Below are positions 42,999-51,145 of a DNA stretch of 64,000 nt, piece after piece (position 1 is the stretch's first letter; each line of letters opens with the position of its first letter). Below the pieces are notes generated by a model. It searched no databases. It was not told where the DNA came from and saw nothing but the letters and a program-made list of their open reading frames with translations. The position numbers were made by a program, and so were the translations under genes. The stretch spans positions 4,402,001 through 4,466,000 of the forward strand of contig NZ_CP007139.1 in assembly GCF_000724625.1 (NCBI RefSeq). The letters run 5' to 3'. The DNA is from Fimbriimonas ginsengisoli Gsoil 348. Lineage in GTDB: Bacteria > Armatimonadota > Fimbriimonadia > Fimbriimonadales > Fimbriimonadaceae.

Positions 42999-43279
42999 CG
43001 GACTTTATTGATGTCCCCGTGTTCGTCCAACTCCAACCGGTCGAGGTAGTCGAGCACTTCGCTAGTTTTGTGGATATTGACGTTGGTGGGTAATACGCAC
43101 TTACCCATCTGGACAGACGGCAACTCAAACTTTTCTGACCGCACGCTGGGTCCGGTTAGGTAAGTGCGGGCAGCTTCCGCAACCACGTCCGAGATCGACG
43201 AGCGGCTCTCGGCGGCTCGTAGCCGGATTCGGTCGTAGAGCGATTCCTCGATCATCAACGTCGTCTTCTTTTTCGCCAC
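42995..43279 (-). CDS. ribbon-helix-helix antitoxin, VapB-type
   Basis: I choose GTG at 43279, giving MAKKKTTLMIEESLYDRIRL and 94 residues. The frame continues upstream through the palindrome (ATG at 43300 gives MACHNYGV), which would be coding in a perfectly symmetric control region. KTTLMIEESLYDRIRLRAAE then SRSSISDVVAEAARTYLTG is a ribbon-helix-helix. The C-terminus (SVQMGKCVLPTNVNIHKTSE) would bind the toxin. CATAAT lies 6 nt before the GTG, and the 36-bp palindrome over the start is a likely autoregulatory operator. Confidence 0.78.
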   Translation of the reverse strand: MAKKKTTLMIEESLYDRIRLRAAESRSSISDVVAEAARTYLTGPSVRSEKFELPSVQMGKCVLPTNVNIHKTSEVLDYLDRLELDEHGDINKVR

Positions 43280-43312
43280 GCCGTAATTATGGCATGCCAT
43301 AATTACGGCGTG
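43277..43312. promoter_or_regulatory. perfect 36-bp palindrome over two divergent starts
   Basis: CACGCCGTAATTATGGCA (43277-43294) and TGCCATAATTACGGCGTG (43295-43312) are exact reverse complements. The ends are the GTG start codons of vapB (minus) and the NifS-like gene (plus). CATAAT occurs once per strand, 6 nt before each GTG, so two leaderless promoters share one dyad. A ribbon-helix-helix antitoxin bound here could shut both. Confidence 0.85.
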
Positions 43313-44374
43313 TGGGAACGTTATTTCGACAACGCAGCTACGACCCCCGTCGATCCCCGCGTGCTTGACGAGATGCTTCCCTACCTGCGCGACGATTTCG
43401 GTAACGCCAATTCGATCCATGGATTCGGTCAGCGAGCTATGGCGGCGGTCGACCTGGCGCGAGAGCGTGTCAGCAACTTGATTGGTGCAGAGGACCCTGG
43501 CCAAATCGTCTTTACCTCCGGCGCCACGGAGGCGAATAACTGGGTAATTTCCGCCTTCTCCAACGGGGCAATCTCACCATTCGAGCACAGCGCCGTTCGC
43601 GAACCTGCCCTCCGTAAGGGCATGAAGCTGCTTGCCAACGATGATTTCGTTTTGTTTCCTCCTACCGAAACCCTCGAATTGATTTCGGTGATGTGCGTGA
43701 ACAACGAGATCGGAACGACTTGGAACGCGGCCGACTTCCGATCCTATGCCACCCACATTCACAGCGACATGACCCAGCAACTGGGTAAGACGCCGATTCT
43801 CCTCGACGGCATCGACTACGCCTCGTTCAGCAGCCATAAAGCCTATGGCCCAAAGGGGGTTGGCGCCCTCTACTTCGAAACGGCCCCTCCTTACCCATTT
43901 CAAATCGGCGGCGAACAAGAGCACGGCTATCGGGCAGGCACCCTAAACGTGCCGGGCATCGTGGGCTTCGGCGCGGCGTGTGCGATCGCGGCAGATGAAC
44001 AGGAACAGAATTTTCACCATGCGGCGCGGCTTCGCTCCGTCCTGTTGGAGGAACTGGGGAACGGCGGTCGGTGGCAAATCAACGGCGAAGGGGCTCCCGG
44101 CGTGCCCCACATCCTGAGCATCTCGTTTGACGGCATCGAAGGCGAGACCTTGGTGGTAGAAGCCGACCAAGCGGGGTTCGCGATTAGCGCGGGAGCTGCT
44201 TGTAGCTCCCGGTCGACGGAACCAAGCCATGTGCTCACGGCGTTAGGCTTTGAGGAATCTCGGCTAAGGGGAACAGTCAGAATTTCCTTCGGTAAATTCA
44301 ATTCTGTGGACTCTGTAACCGAACTTGCCAAAACGTTGAGGCATTCCGTAGAAAAGCTTCGTAGAATGATGTAG
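43310..44374 (+). CDS. cysteine desulfurase family protein (NifS/IscS-like)
   Basis: PLP-dependent enzyme, 354 aa from GTG 43310 (MWERYFDNAATTPVDPRVLD). An ATG at 43289 would add seven residues that are encoded by the palindrome. Motifs: IVFTSGATEANNWVI, SSHKAYGPKGVGALYF (PLP lysine, about 190), GGEQEHGYRAGTLNVPGIVG, and GAACSSRSTEPSHVLTALG, whose Cys (about 305) is the sulfur carrier. The catalytic loop is of the IscS/NifS type. The gene shares its control region with vapBC, which is unusual. Possible sulfur donor for MnmA, MiaB or iron-sulfur assembly. Confidence 0.85.
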   Translation: MWERYFDNAATTPVDPRVLDEMLPYLRDDFGNANSIHGFGQRAMAAVDLARERVSNLIGAEDPGQIVFTSGATEANNWVISAFSNGAISPFEHSAVREPALRKGMKLLANDDFVLFPPTETLELISVMCVNNEIGTTWNAADFRSYATHIHSDMTQQLGKTPILLDGIDYASFSSHKAYGPKGVGALYFETAPPYPFQIGGEQEHGYRAGTLNVPGIVGFGAACAIAADEQEQNFHHAARLRSVLLEELGNGGRWQINGEGAPGVPHILSISFDGIEGETLVVEADQAGFAISAGAACSSRSTEPSHVLTALGFEESRLRGTVRISFGKFNSVDSVTELAKTLRHSVEKLRRMM

Positions 44375-44495
44375 TTGGGGTAAAGGGCGCAACGTTTTGG
44401 GTCCTTTCCCTCGTCTAATGCTCTTAGTTGACTCGATTTGGTCCCGAAAAGGGCGTTCTCTGCCGAACGCTCACCCGTCTCTTGGAATTTACTCC

Positions 44496-44524
44496 TTGAC
44501 GGCGGGCTCGAATCGTGTTAAGGT
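44496..44524 (+). promoter_or_regulatory. candidate promoter for the primary sigma gene
   Basis: TTGACG (44496-44501), 17-bp spacer, TAAGGT (44519-44524). The -35 matches 5 of 6 and the -10 is weak. Transcription would begin near 44531, giving a leader of about 95 nt to the ATG at 44627. The rest of this 252-bp gap shows nothing clear. Confidence 0.4.
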
Positions 44525-44626
44525 GCCGTCTTGGAAGGGTCCTCGATGACGCTACAAATACCAGTTTTCGACACTCAGGCGTTTTCGGGACAGTTCGAGA
44601 AAGAACGTTAGGAAGGGCCTCACGAC

Positions 44627-45712
44627 ATGGAAGTTCTCCGGGAACTTCGGAGGTTAAGACACAGCATGCCAGCAGACAACGGGTTAGCCACACAGCCAAG
44701 ACGCGGACGCGCCATTACGGTGCGCACTCCGGGTCGTCACTCCTATGTGGAGGCTGGGGCGGCCCCCGTCACGGACGATCCAGCGGCAGAACCGGCGGAT
44801 GACGATCTTCTTGAATTAGACGCCGCGGAAGAAGAGGCCGAAGAGTCCGAAGAAACCCCCAGGGTTCACGACGACTCCGAGGAGCTCGAGATGTGGATGC
44901 GGCAGACCCGCCGCGCCCAGCTCCTTACTCCCGAACAGGAAGTCGACCTCGCCCGAAAGGTGCAGGCCGGCGACATGTACGCGAAGAAGGTGCTCATCGA
45001 GAGCAACCTCCGGCTCGTGGTGTCGATCGCCAAGAAGTACAACGCCCGCGGTATTCCGCTCGCGGACCTGATCCAAGAGGGGAATCTCGGCCTTATTCGC
45101 GCCGTCGAGAAGTTCGACTGGCGCAAGGGGTTCCGCTTCAGCACCTACGCAACGTGGTGGATTCGCCGCGCCATCGCCCGCGCCATCATCAACCAGGGAC
45201 GCACCATCCGCATCCCGGTTTATGTGGCCGAGCTGATCAATAAGGTCGTTAAAACCGCCAGCCGCCTCCAACAGGAGCTGCAGCGGGAGCCGACCGAAGA
45301 CGAGATCAGCCGCGAGGTTGGGCTGTCGGTAGACCGTGTACGCGAAATGATGCGCGTGGCAGTGGAGCCGATTTCGCTCGAAACCCCGGTCGGTGAGAAA
45401 GACAATTCGTCCATCGGAGACTTCGTCCAGTCGCAGAACATGCCCAGCCCGGGCGACGTGACTTGGACGCTGATCCGGCGGGAAGAGATCGATGGCATCC
45501 TCGGTCGGCTCACGAGCCGCGAGCGAGACGTCGTTCGCCTTCGCTTCGGTCTCGACGACGGCCGCAGCCGCACCTTGGAAGAGGTCGGCAGCGAGTTGAA
45601 CGTCACCCGTGAGCGCGTTCGGCAAATCGAGCTCCGAGCGATGAAGAAGCTTCGCCACATCGGCCAGGAGCTAACTTCGCAAGGATTCACCATCACGCCC
45701 ACCCCCACGTAA
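44627..45712 (+). CDS. rpoD: primary RNA polymerase sigma factor (RpoD/SigA)
   Basis: 361-aa sigma-70. An acidic N-terminal region (about 45-85: [20 protein letters not shown]) takes the place of region 1.1. Region 1.2 follows ([20 protein letters not shown]), then region 2 ([40 protein letters not shown]), region 3 ([20 protein letters not shown]) and region 4 ([37 protein letters not shown]). ATG 44627 has AGGAAGGG at 9 nt. Likely the housekeeping sigma factor; the short form could also be a group 2 sigma. A terminator follows at 45737. Confidence 0.9.
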   Translation: MEVLRELRRLRHSMPADNGLATQPRRGRAITVRTPGRHSYVEAGAAPVTDDPAAEPADDDLLELDAAEEEAEESEETPRVHDDSEELEMWMRQTRRAQLLTPEQEVDLARKVQAGDMYAKKVLIESNLRLVVSIAKKYNARGIPLADLIQEGNLGLIRAVEKFDWRKGFRFSTYATWWIRRAIARAIINQGRTIRIPVYVAELINKVVKTASRLQQELQREPTEDEISREVGLSVDRVREMMRVAVEPISLETPVGEKDNSSIGDFVQSQNMPSPGDVTWTLIRREEIDGILGRLTSRERDVVRLRFGLDDGRSRTLEEVGSELNVTRERVRQIELRAMKKLRHIGQELTSQGFTITPTPT

Positions 45713-45736
45713 TCGCATCGTCGATCGTGGCTACCG

Positions 45737-45770
45737 CGGCCCGGCATCCATTCGGATGCCGGGCCGTTTA
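45737..45770 (+). terminator. Rho-independent terminator of the sigma factor gene
   Basis: CGGCCCGGCATCC (45737-45749) pairs perfectly with GGATGCCGGGCCG (45754-45766), loop ATTC, then TTTAACG. The 240 bp from here to the subtilase start contain AT-rich sequence (GGTTAAGTAAAAAATCCTG) that may hold the next promoter; no other gene is seen. Confidence 0.85.
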
Positions 45771-46013
45771 ACGTTTCCCTTCTCCGGGTGGCGATCCGGC
45801 CTATCGGTCGAAAATCTGAAATCTTTAGGAGGATTCTCGATAACTAACTCGGTTAAGTAAAAAATCCTGTTAGTTTAACTAGCTACCTAAAGGGGGACAA
45901 ACTGCCTAGCTTGTCCAAACCGATAATAAGAACGGGTCTGTAACCGAACCGTCGATCCGTTCGATTTATCCCCTTGAGAATTTATGGAGCTTCAAATTCG
46001 GAGAGAATTTTCA

Positions 46014-47744
46014 ATGGTGAGAATGCCCGCCGCACGTTTGGCTTGCCTCGTCGTCGCTTTCGGATGCGCCGGTGCGGCCTCCGCCCAGTCCGCAACCACT
46101 GACTCGGTTATCGCGAAGGCGCTAAACGGACAGCGTCCGGGGCGGATTAACGTAATCGTTAAAGCTGGCCACGAGCTCACGGCCAAGGAAGAGGCGGCGA
46201 TTCGCCGGCTAGGCGGGTATGTCTATCGCCACTTAACCGTGATCGACTCCTCCGCCGTTTCCATCCCTCACCGCAAACTCCGGAAGCTCGTCTCCCTGCC
46301 GTTCGTGAAGCATGTCTCGTCCGACGAAACCGTTCGGAAGAACGATCTGTTCACCGTCGGATCGACCTACGCGAGCACGGCATGGACTAAGTACGGCGCC
46401 AACGGAGCCGGTGTCGGAGTGGCGGTGCTCGATAGCGGAATTGCCGCAAGCAACGACTTCAACGGATCGGCCGGCAGCCGGATATCGGCTGCCGTGAACT
46501 TCTCTACCGAAACCGGCCCGTACGACATGTACGGTCACGGCACTCACGTCGCGGGAATCATTGCCGGTAACGGCGCCAATTCTTCCGGACCCGGGGCGTT
46601 CCAAACCTACTTCGGAATCGCACCCCAATCCGGGCTGGTGAATGTCCGCGTGCTCGACTCAGTCGGCAACGGTTCGGTTAGCCAGGTCTGCGCGGGCATC
46701 CAGTGGGTGATTAACCAGCGGACGAAATACAACATCCGGGTGATGAATCTTTCGTTGGGCCATGCGGTCGGCGAGAGCTACCTTACCGACCCCCTTTGTC
46801 AAGCACTGGAGCGAGCTTGGAAAAGCGGGATCGTGGTCGTATGTGCCGCCGGTAATCGGGGACGGTTGCACGAAACGCCCACCGACGGCGACGCGAACGA
46901 AGGTTACGGCACGGGCTACGGGACAATCGACTCGCCGGGGAACGATCCTTACGTCATCACGGTGGGCGCTACGAAGTCGATCGACGGTAACCGGGCCAAC
47001 GATCAGATTGCGACCTATTCGAGTCGCGGTCCAACCCGGCTCGACTTCATTGCCAAGCCGGACATCGTCGCTCCGGGCAACCGGATCGTATCCGTCTTAG
47101 CGAATGGTGGATCGATCGATCAAGCATTTGGCGATATCGTCGACGTCCCTTGGACGAGCTACACGACCCAGGCGCCCGCCGATTACACGCCGCGATACAT
47201 GCAGATGTCGGGGACCTCGATGGCGACGCCGGTCGTCGCCGGCGCCGCCGCCCTAATGCTTCAGCGCGACCCAACCTTATCGCCCGATACGGTTAAAGCA
47301 AGGCTGATGGCCAGCGCTACCAAGTGGGCTTTCCCCGATGGCCAAGGAAGCATCGTAACATTCGGCGCGGGCTACCTCGACATCGTTGGGGCTCTCAAGA
47401 GTAGCGTCGTCGCTACCAAATCCGCCAAGAGCCCCTATCTGGTTTGGTCTCCATCGGGAACCATCAATATCGTGACCGACCCCGATTTCTGGGGAACCGG
47501 TTTGAATGGAATCGTAAACGGAATCCTCGACCTTCTACTCAACCCGACTTACCGCGGCGACCGCGCCATGTGGGGCGATAGCGCCATCGGCAGCCCTCGG
47601 GCGATGTGGGGAGACGGCGTCGGCCCCATCGCTTCGGATCGAGCCCTCTGGGGAGAGCGAGCGATGTGGGGCGACACAACGACAACCGACCAACCCGTGG
47701 CTAGCGCCGGAGTCGGACCAACAATGTTGAAAGGAGATAAGTAA
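46014..47744 (+). CDS. secreted subtilisin-like protease with RAMWGD repeats
   Basis: 576-aa S8 peptidase. ATG 46014 has GGAGAG 8 nt upstream; an in-frame ATG at 45984 is poorer. Signal peptide (MVRMPAARLACLVVAFGCAG then AASAQ), inhibitor-I9-like propeptide (about 40-105), catalytic Asp140 (VAVLDSGIA), His175 (YGHGTHVAGIIAG), Asn in VVCAAGN, and Ser402 (QMSGTSMATPVVAG). After about residue 510 comes a tail with RGDRAMWGD, SPRAMWGD, SDRALWGE and RAMWGD, four copies of one short motif. The tail may be a sorting or processing signal; I know no defined role. A 16-codon ORF starts directly after the stop. Confidence 0.9.
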   Translation: MVRMPAARLACLVVAFGCAGAASAQSATTDSVIAKALNGQRPGRINVIVKAGHELTAKEEAAIRRLGGYVYRHLTVIDSSAVSIPHRKLRKLVSLPFVKHVSSDETVRKNDLFTVGSTYASTAWTKYGANGAGVGVAVLDSGIAASNDFNGSAGSRISAAVNFSTETGPYDMYGHGTHVAGIIAGNGANSSGPGAFQTYFGIAPQSGLVNVRVLDSVGNGSVSQVCAGIQWVINQRTKYNIRVMNLSLGHAVGESYLTDPLCQALERAWKSGIVVVCAAGNRGRLHETPTDGDANEGYGTGYGTIDSPGNDPYVITVGATKSIDGNRANDQIATYSSRGPTRLDFIAKPDIVAPGNRIVSVLANGGSIDQAFGDIVDVPWTSYTTQAPADYTPRYMQMSGTSMATPVVAGAAALMLQRDPTLSPDTVKARLMASATKWAFPDGQGSIVTFGAGYLDIVGALKSSVVATKSAKSPYLVWSPSGTINIVTDPDFWGTGLNGIVNGILDLLLNPTYRGDRAMWGDSAIGSPRAMWGDGVGPIASDRALWGERAMWGDTTTTDQPVASAGVGPTMLKGDK

Positions 47745-47795
47745 TTGTTTAAAGCGTTATTTCGAATCCTATGGGGAGATCTGTTTGGCTGCTAA
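47745..47795 (+). CDS. 16-aa micro-ORF directly behind the subtilase
   Basis: TTG at 47745 follows the TAA stop of the protease with no gap. AAAGGAG (47730-47736), inside the last protease codons, sits 8 nt before it, the best-placed ribosome-binding site in this gene pair. The product would be MFKALFRILWGDLFGC, hydrophobic and basic with a C-terminal cysteine. It shares LWGD with the RAMWGD/RALWGE repeats of the protease tail. It is in frame with the protease, so read-through would append it instead. It could be a peptide signal or a remnant of the repeat tail. Not proven coding. Confidence 0.4.
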   Translation: MFKALFRILWGDLFGC

Positions 47796-47934
47796 GGCCT
47801 TGCCTTGGTCGCTGGCCACTACCTCTCCATTTCCCTTTTCTAACCTGCACCGTAACCCGCGACCCAAGCCGCAGTTCAAGGCAGCCCCAGGGATAAACCC
47901 CAGGGTTGCTGGCACGCGAAGATCTCCGGCCCCG

Positions 47935-49026
47935 CTATGCCGCCCGACGAGGGAGGAGCGGTGAAATTCGAGTCGTTACCTCGTAGTTGATGGTGCCGAT
48001 CCGGATCGCGATCTCCTCGGCGGAAATCCGATCCTCACCTTGCGCCCCCAAGAGTACGACCTCGTCTTCCGCCCGAGCTCCGTCGGCGTCCGATAGATCG
48101 ACGGCAAACATGTTCATTGCCACCCGCCCCAAGACGCGACACCGGCGACCCCGCACCAGGACCTCGCCGACGTTGCTCAGGCCCCGGTCGTACCCGTCCC
48201 CGTATCCCTGGGGAACGATGCCGATCGTGATTTCCCGGGGCGCGATGTAAGTTAAGCCGTAGCCGACCGGATGGCGGGCCGGTAACGTTTTTACTTGGGC
48301 TAGACGACTGACCCAACGCAGCGCCGGCCTCAATCCCAGCCCTGCGTGCTGCCGCTCCAAGGCGGATGATGGATACATCCCGTACGTTCCAATTCCGAGC
48401 CTGACCAGGTCGTTCCCCGCCTCTAGCGTCATAACCCCCGACGTAGCCGAGATATGCCGGCCAAGGCCGGGATACCGGTTTCGAATCGCGACGAAAGCGC
48501 AGTCGAACAGCTCCATCTGGTCGATTGCGTGAACCAGGTCGGTCGTGTCCTCGATATTCGCGAAATGCGCGTAAGCGGTAAGCACCTCGATCGACGGATA
48601 GGCGGCCAATGCATCCAACATCTCCGGTAGATCCCTCGGAAGCACCCCTTGCCGGCCCAGTAAAGCGTCGATCTTCAGATGAACCTTCGCCCCGGCCTCC
48701 GCCATCGCTGGGAGCCGCTCTGCATCGTAAAGCGTCAGCTCTCCGCCGAGTGACGCGGCTTCGGCGATATCTTCCCGCGCGACATAGCCGAGGACGAGTA
48801 CCCGCCTATCAGTGACCTGCCGGATCTCCCTCAATTCCTCGATGTCGTCGACCTGAAAGCCGTCGACTTCACCATTGAGCGCTTCGACCACCGTCGCAAG
48901 GCCGTGGCCGTACGCGTTCGCCTTGACCACGGCGATCAACTTGACTCCCGAACCCACCAACGATCGCAACGACCGAACGTTATAACGCAAGGCGTCGCTA
49001 TCTATTTGAATCTCCGACAGGCTCAT
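47935..49026 (-). CDS. alr: alanine racemase
   Basis: Makes D-alanine for peptidoglycan. PLP lysine in LIAVVKANAYGHG (about residue 35), catalytic tyrosine in HPVGYGLTYIA (about 260), and VPQGYGDGYDRGL. The 'K.D.GM.R.G' region reads VHLKIDALLGRQGVLP, a slight variant. 363 aa, normal. Its start overlaps the murI stop by 4 nt (ATGA), so the two D-amino-acid racemases are co-translated. Confidence 0.93.
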   Translation of the reverse strand: MSLSEIQIDSDALRYNVRSLRSLVGSGVKLIAVVKANAYGHGLATVVEALNGEVDGFQVDDIEELREIRQVTDRRVLVLGYVAREDIAEAASLGGELTLYDAERLPAMAEAGAKVHLKIDALLGRQGVLPRDLPEMLDALAAYPSIEVLTAYAHFANIEDTTDLVHAIDQMELFDCAFVAIRNRYPGLGRHISATSGVMTLEAGNDLVRLGIGTYGMYPSSALERQHAGLGLRPALRWVSRLAQVKTLPARHPVGYGLTYIAPREITIGIVPQGYGDGYDRGLSNVGEVLVRGRRCRVLGRVAMNMFAVDLSDADGARAEDEVVLLGAQGEDRISAEEIAIRIGTINYEVTTRISPLLPRRAA

Positions 49027-49814
49027 CCGAGGGTCACCCGCTCCAATCGAATCTCATCGCCCGCCAACTTCCGCGCCCACTTTTCATGGGCGGCGGTGAC
49101 GTCCGTTACCACGTAACGCCGCTCTCCCGATTGGCCAAGACGCGTCTCAATCTCCGGATGGCGCACCAGATAATCTGCCAGTTTTTCCGGGACGACTTCA
49201 TCCTGGGAGACGACTCGGACCTTCGTTCGCGACCGGATTTCGTCTTTCAAAAGGCAATAGTGGGTGCAGCCCAAAACGAGCGCGTCCACGTCTTCAAGTC
49301 CGGCTAAGTAGTCGTCCATTACCGGCCCGGCGTACCGCAGACCGTCGTTTTCGATCAGCGGTACCAGGAGCGGCGCGGCTCGGGAAACGACCTTCGCTTC
49401 TGGGTTTTGCCGAATAAGCTCTCGCTCGTAAGCTCCCGATTCAACCGTGCTATTCGTCGCCAAAACCCCCACCCGCTTGGCCGTCCCCCGTTCAAAGACC
49501 GCTTCCGCGGTCGGAATGATGACTCCGAGGACCCTCCGATCCGGATAGTGGGCCGGCAGGTACTCCTGCTGGCTCTTCCTCAGCGCCTCCGCGGAGGCCG
49601 TGTTACACGCGACGATGATCAGCTCACAGTCGTTCTCGAACAGATAAGTCAACGCCTGGGAAGTGAATTCGTGGATCGTCTCCTGCGACCTTCCTCCGTA
49701 CGGCACCCGCTTAGTGTCGCCAAGATACAAGTAATCGTACTCCGGCAACCGCGAGGCGATTGCCTGGGAAATCGCAAGCCCCCCTAGTCCCGAGTCGAAA
49801 ACCCCGATCCGCAT
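49023..49814 (-). CDS. murI: glutamate racemase
   Basis: Makes D-glutamate for peptidoglycan without a cofactor. Substrate motif FDSGLGGLAISQAI (Asp-Ser, about 7), PYGGRSQETI, the first catalytic cysteine in IVACNTASAEALR (about 70) and the second in LVLGCTHYCLLKDEI (about 180). 263 aa, full length. The minus-strand sequence has CAAAAT seven bases before the ATG and no ribosome-binding site. Forms a two-gene unit with alr. Confidence 0.95.
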   Translation of the reverse strand: MRIGVFDSGLGGLAISQAIASRLPEYDYLYLGDTKRVPYGGRSQETIHEFTSQALTYLFENDCELIIVACNTASAEALRKSQQEYLPAHYPDRRVLGVIIPTAEAVFERGTAKRVGVLATNSTVESGAYERELIRQNPEAKVVSRAAPLLVPLIENDGLRYAGPVMDDYLAGLEDVDALVLGCTHYCLLKDEIRSRTKVRVVSQDEVVPEKLADYLVRHPEIETRLGQSGERRYVVTDVTAAHEKWARKLAGDEIRLERVTLG

Positions 49815-49849
49815 CCTAACGATTTTGACGCAAGCCGCCGATCCACGCC

Positions 49850-50326
49850 TTATTCAGGGAAAGGGATTCCTAGCACCTCGGCGTGCTCGCGTAGATCGGC
49901 GAAGATCACCGCCCGATCTTCGGGTTCGGTAATCCCCTTGGCGGTGGACCAAGCCTGATCGTAGTGTCGGCGCGCCAAATCGAAGTGGCATGCAACGCGG
50001 TAAGCCCTCACCAGGGCTTCGTGCGCCGCCGCCTTATCGAACGTCGAAAGATCGTTCTTCTCGGCGTATTCCAGGCAACGGCGAGCATGGAACATGGCCG
50101 GTTCGCCCCGTTCGAGAGCCGCATAAACTCGCGAAATCTGCCACTCCCCACGTGCCCAGTGGACCGGTTGGCCTACGAGGCCCCAGTGGTAACGCGAAGC
50201 ATGCGCCATGTGGATCATCGCAAGATCCTCTTCTGCCGACCGTCCCGACTTCTCTAGCAGGCGCCAAGTCTGGTTAAACGCATCGACGGCAATCTGTCGA
50301 TAGAGCGGCAACTCGACGGATGGCAT
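49850..50326 (-). CDS. TPR-like hypothetical protein
   Basis: 158 aa. Mostly helical with tandem amphipathic pairs (YRQIAVDAFNQTWRLLEKSG; EEDLAMIHMAHASRYHWGLV; PAMFHARRCLEYAEKNDLST; HEALVRAYRVACHFDLARRH), the spacing of tetratricopeptide repeats. The central HxxHASRYHWGxVGxxxxWARGEW motif recurs, as I recall, in a family of unknown function found in several phyla. No catalytic residues are evident. Start ATG 50326; the gene lies 36 bp from murI and may be in the same unit. Confidence 0.65.
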   Translation of the reverse strand: MPSVELPLYRQIAVDAFNQTWRLLEKSGRSAEEDLAMIHMAHASRYHWGLVGQPVHWARGEWQISRVYAALERGEPAMFHARRCLEYAEKNDLSTFDKAAAHEALVRAYRVACHFDLARRHYDQAWSTAKGITEPEDRAVIFADLREHAEVLGIPFPE

Positions 50327-50376
50327 GGGCCAGTTTAATACGAATCATGTTAAGAGATGATGAGGTCGGCCCAGGA

Positions 50377-51009
50377 TTAGTGCAGTTTTTTAAGATTATC
50401 TAACCCCTCCTGAAGCGTTTCAGCAAACTTAGAACGGTTAAGGGCGACCGGTTTGATCGCGACGCCTCCCCGGATCACGGAAGCCGGGTCAATACCGGCA
50501 TCTCTCACAGGAATGCTCGCCTGGATCAACACCGCATCCCGCGTCCTCCGGAGCGCGCACCCGCATACCTTTGCCCCTGACCGAGGATCCACAATGTCGT
50601 TCGAAGAGCTTCCTGCGAAGCAGTCGATCCGCCGAGGATCTCCGTCGTCAGCCCCGATCGATTCCGCCAGCACCGCCGGAACGCCGCCCGCGTGCAAGGC
50701 GGCGATCAGAGGTTCGGTTCCGATGCGATAGCTGTCCCGCACCGAACGACGCAACGGAAACGCCAAACCGACGGTGAGGTCGTGCCCATGCAGCACCGCC
50801 GCCCCTCCGGTTGGACGCACGATCCACGGGATGCGAGACGGATCGACAAGGGTTCGCTCCGCCTCCTGCCCCCGCCCCAATGTCACCCAGACGGTGGACC
50901 AGGAGTAAATCCGCCCCCCCGCCTCGCCTTCGGCGGCGCGCGAAAGCAGCTCCAAATCCGCCGCCATGTTCGCCGGCCCGTCGCCGGGCGGGTCAAGCGA
51001 GAGTCTCAT
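50377..51009 (-). CDS. lipoyl/octanoyl transferase of the BPL/LplA/LipM fold
   Basis: 210 aa. Family order: MAADLELLSRAAEGEAGGRI (substrate helix), YSWSTVWVTLGRGQ, WIVRPTGGAAVLHGHDLTVG (RxTGG-x2-x-H-x2-D), and RIDCFAGSSSNDIVDPRSG, where the Cys corresponds to the acyl-thioester cysteine of octanoyltransferase LipM. KVCGCALRRTRDAVLIQASI follows. It could move octanoate from ACP or use free lipoate. The next genes encode glycine cleavage proteins, whose H protein needs lipoylation. Start ATG 51009. Confidence 0.75.
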   Translation of the reverse strand: MRLSLDPPGDGPANMAADLELLSRAAEGEAGGRIYSWSTVWVTLGRGQEAERTLVDPSRIPWIVRPTGGAAVLHGHDLTVGLAFPLRRSVRDSYRIGTEPLIAALHAGGVPAVLAESIGADDGDPRRIDCFAGSSSNDIVDPRSGAKVCGCALRRTRDAVLIQASIPVRDAGIDPASVIRGGVAIKPVALNRSKFAETLQEGLDNLKKLH

Positions 51010-51012
51010 ACC

Positions 51013-51145
51013 CGCCCCCTACGGCGAAGCCGTGTAGCCGCAGGTTGGCTCGTACCTGCGTCCCGTGCGGGGGTTGTACCGGAATCATCGGCGAGGGCGC
51101 CGACGCTACGAGTGCGAGCGCGCCGACGCTACGAATCGCGAGGCA
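51013..51145. repeat. hairpin array behind gcvPB (copy 6)
   Basis: CTACGGC-gaa-GCCGTGTAG (about 51018-51037), GCAGGT...ACCTGC (51042-51060), CCCGTGCGGG, then AATCATCGGCGAGGGCGCCG (from 51083) and two further degenerate units beginning GCGCGCCGACGCTACG and ending with CGCGAGGCACCG. The last unit overlaps the 3' end of gcvPB, so its final codons are part of the array. Confidence 0.7.

Noticed and set aside
45984-46013. Earlier ATG (MELQIRREFS) for the subtilase
   Set aside because: It would place charged residues before the signal peptide, and the later ATG at 46014 has GGAGAG at the right distance.
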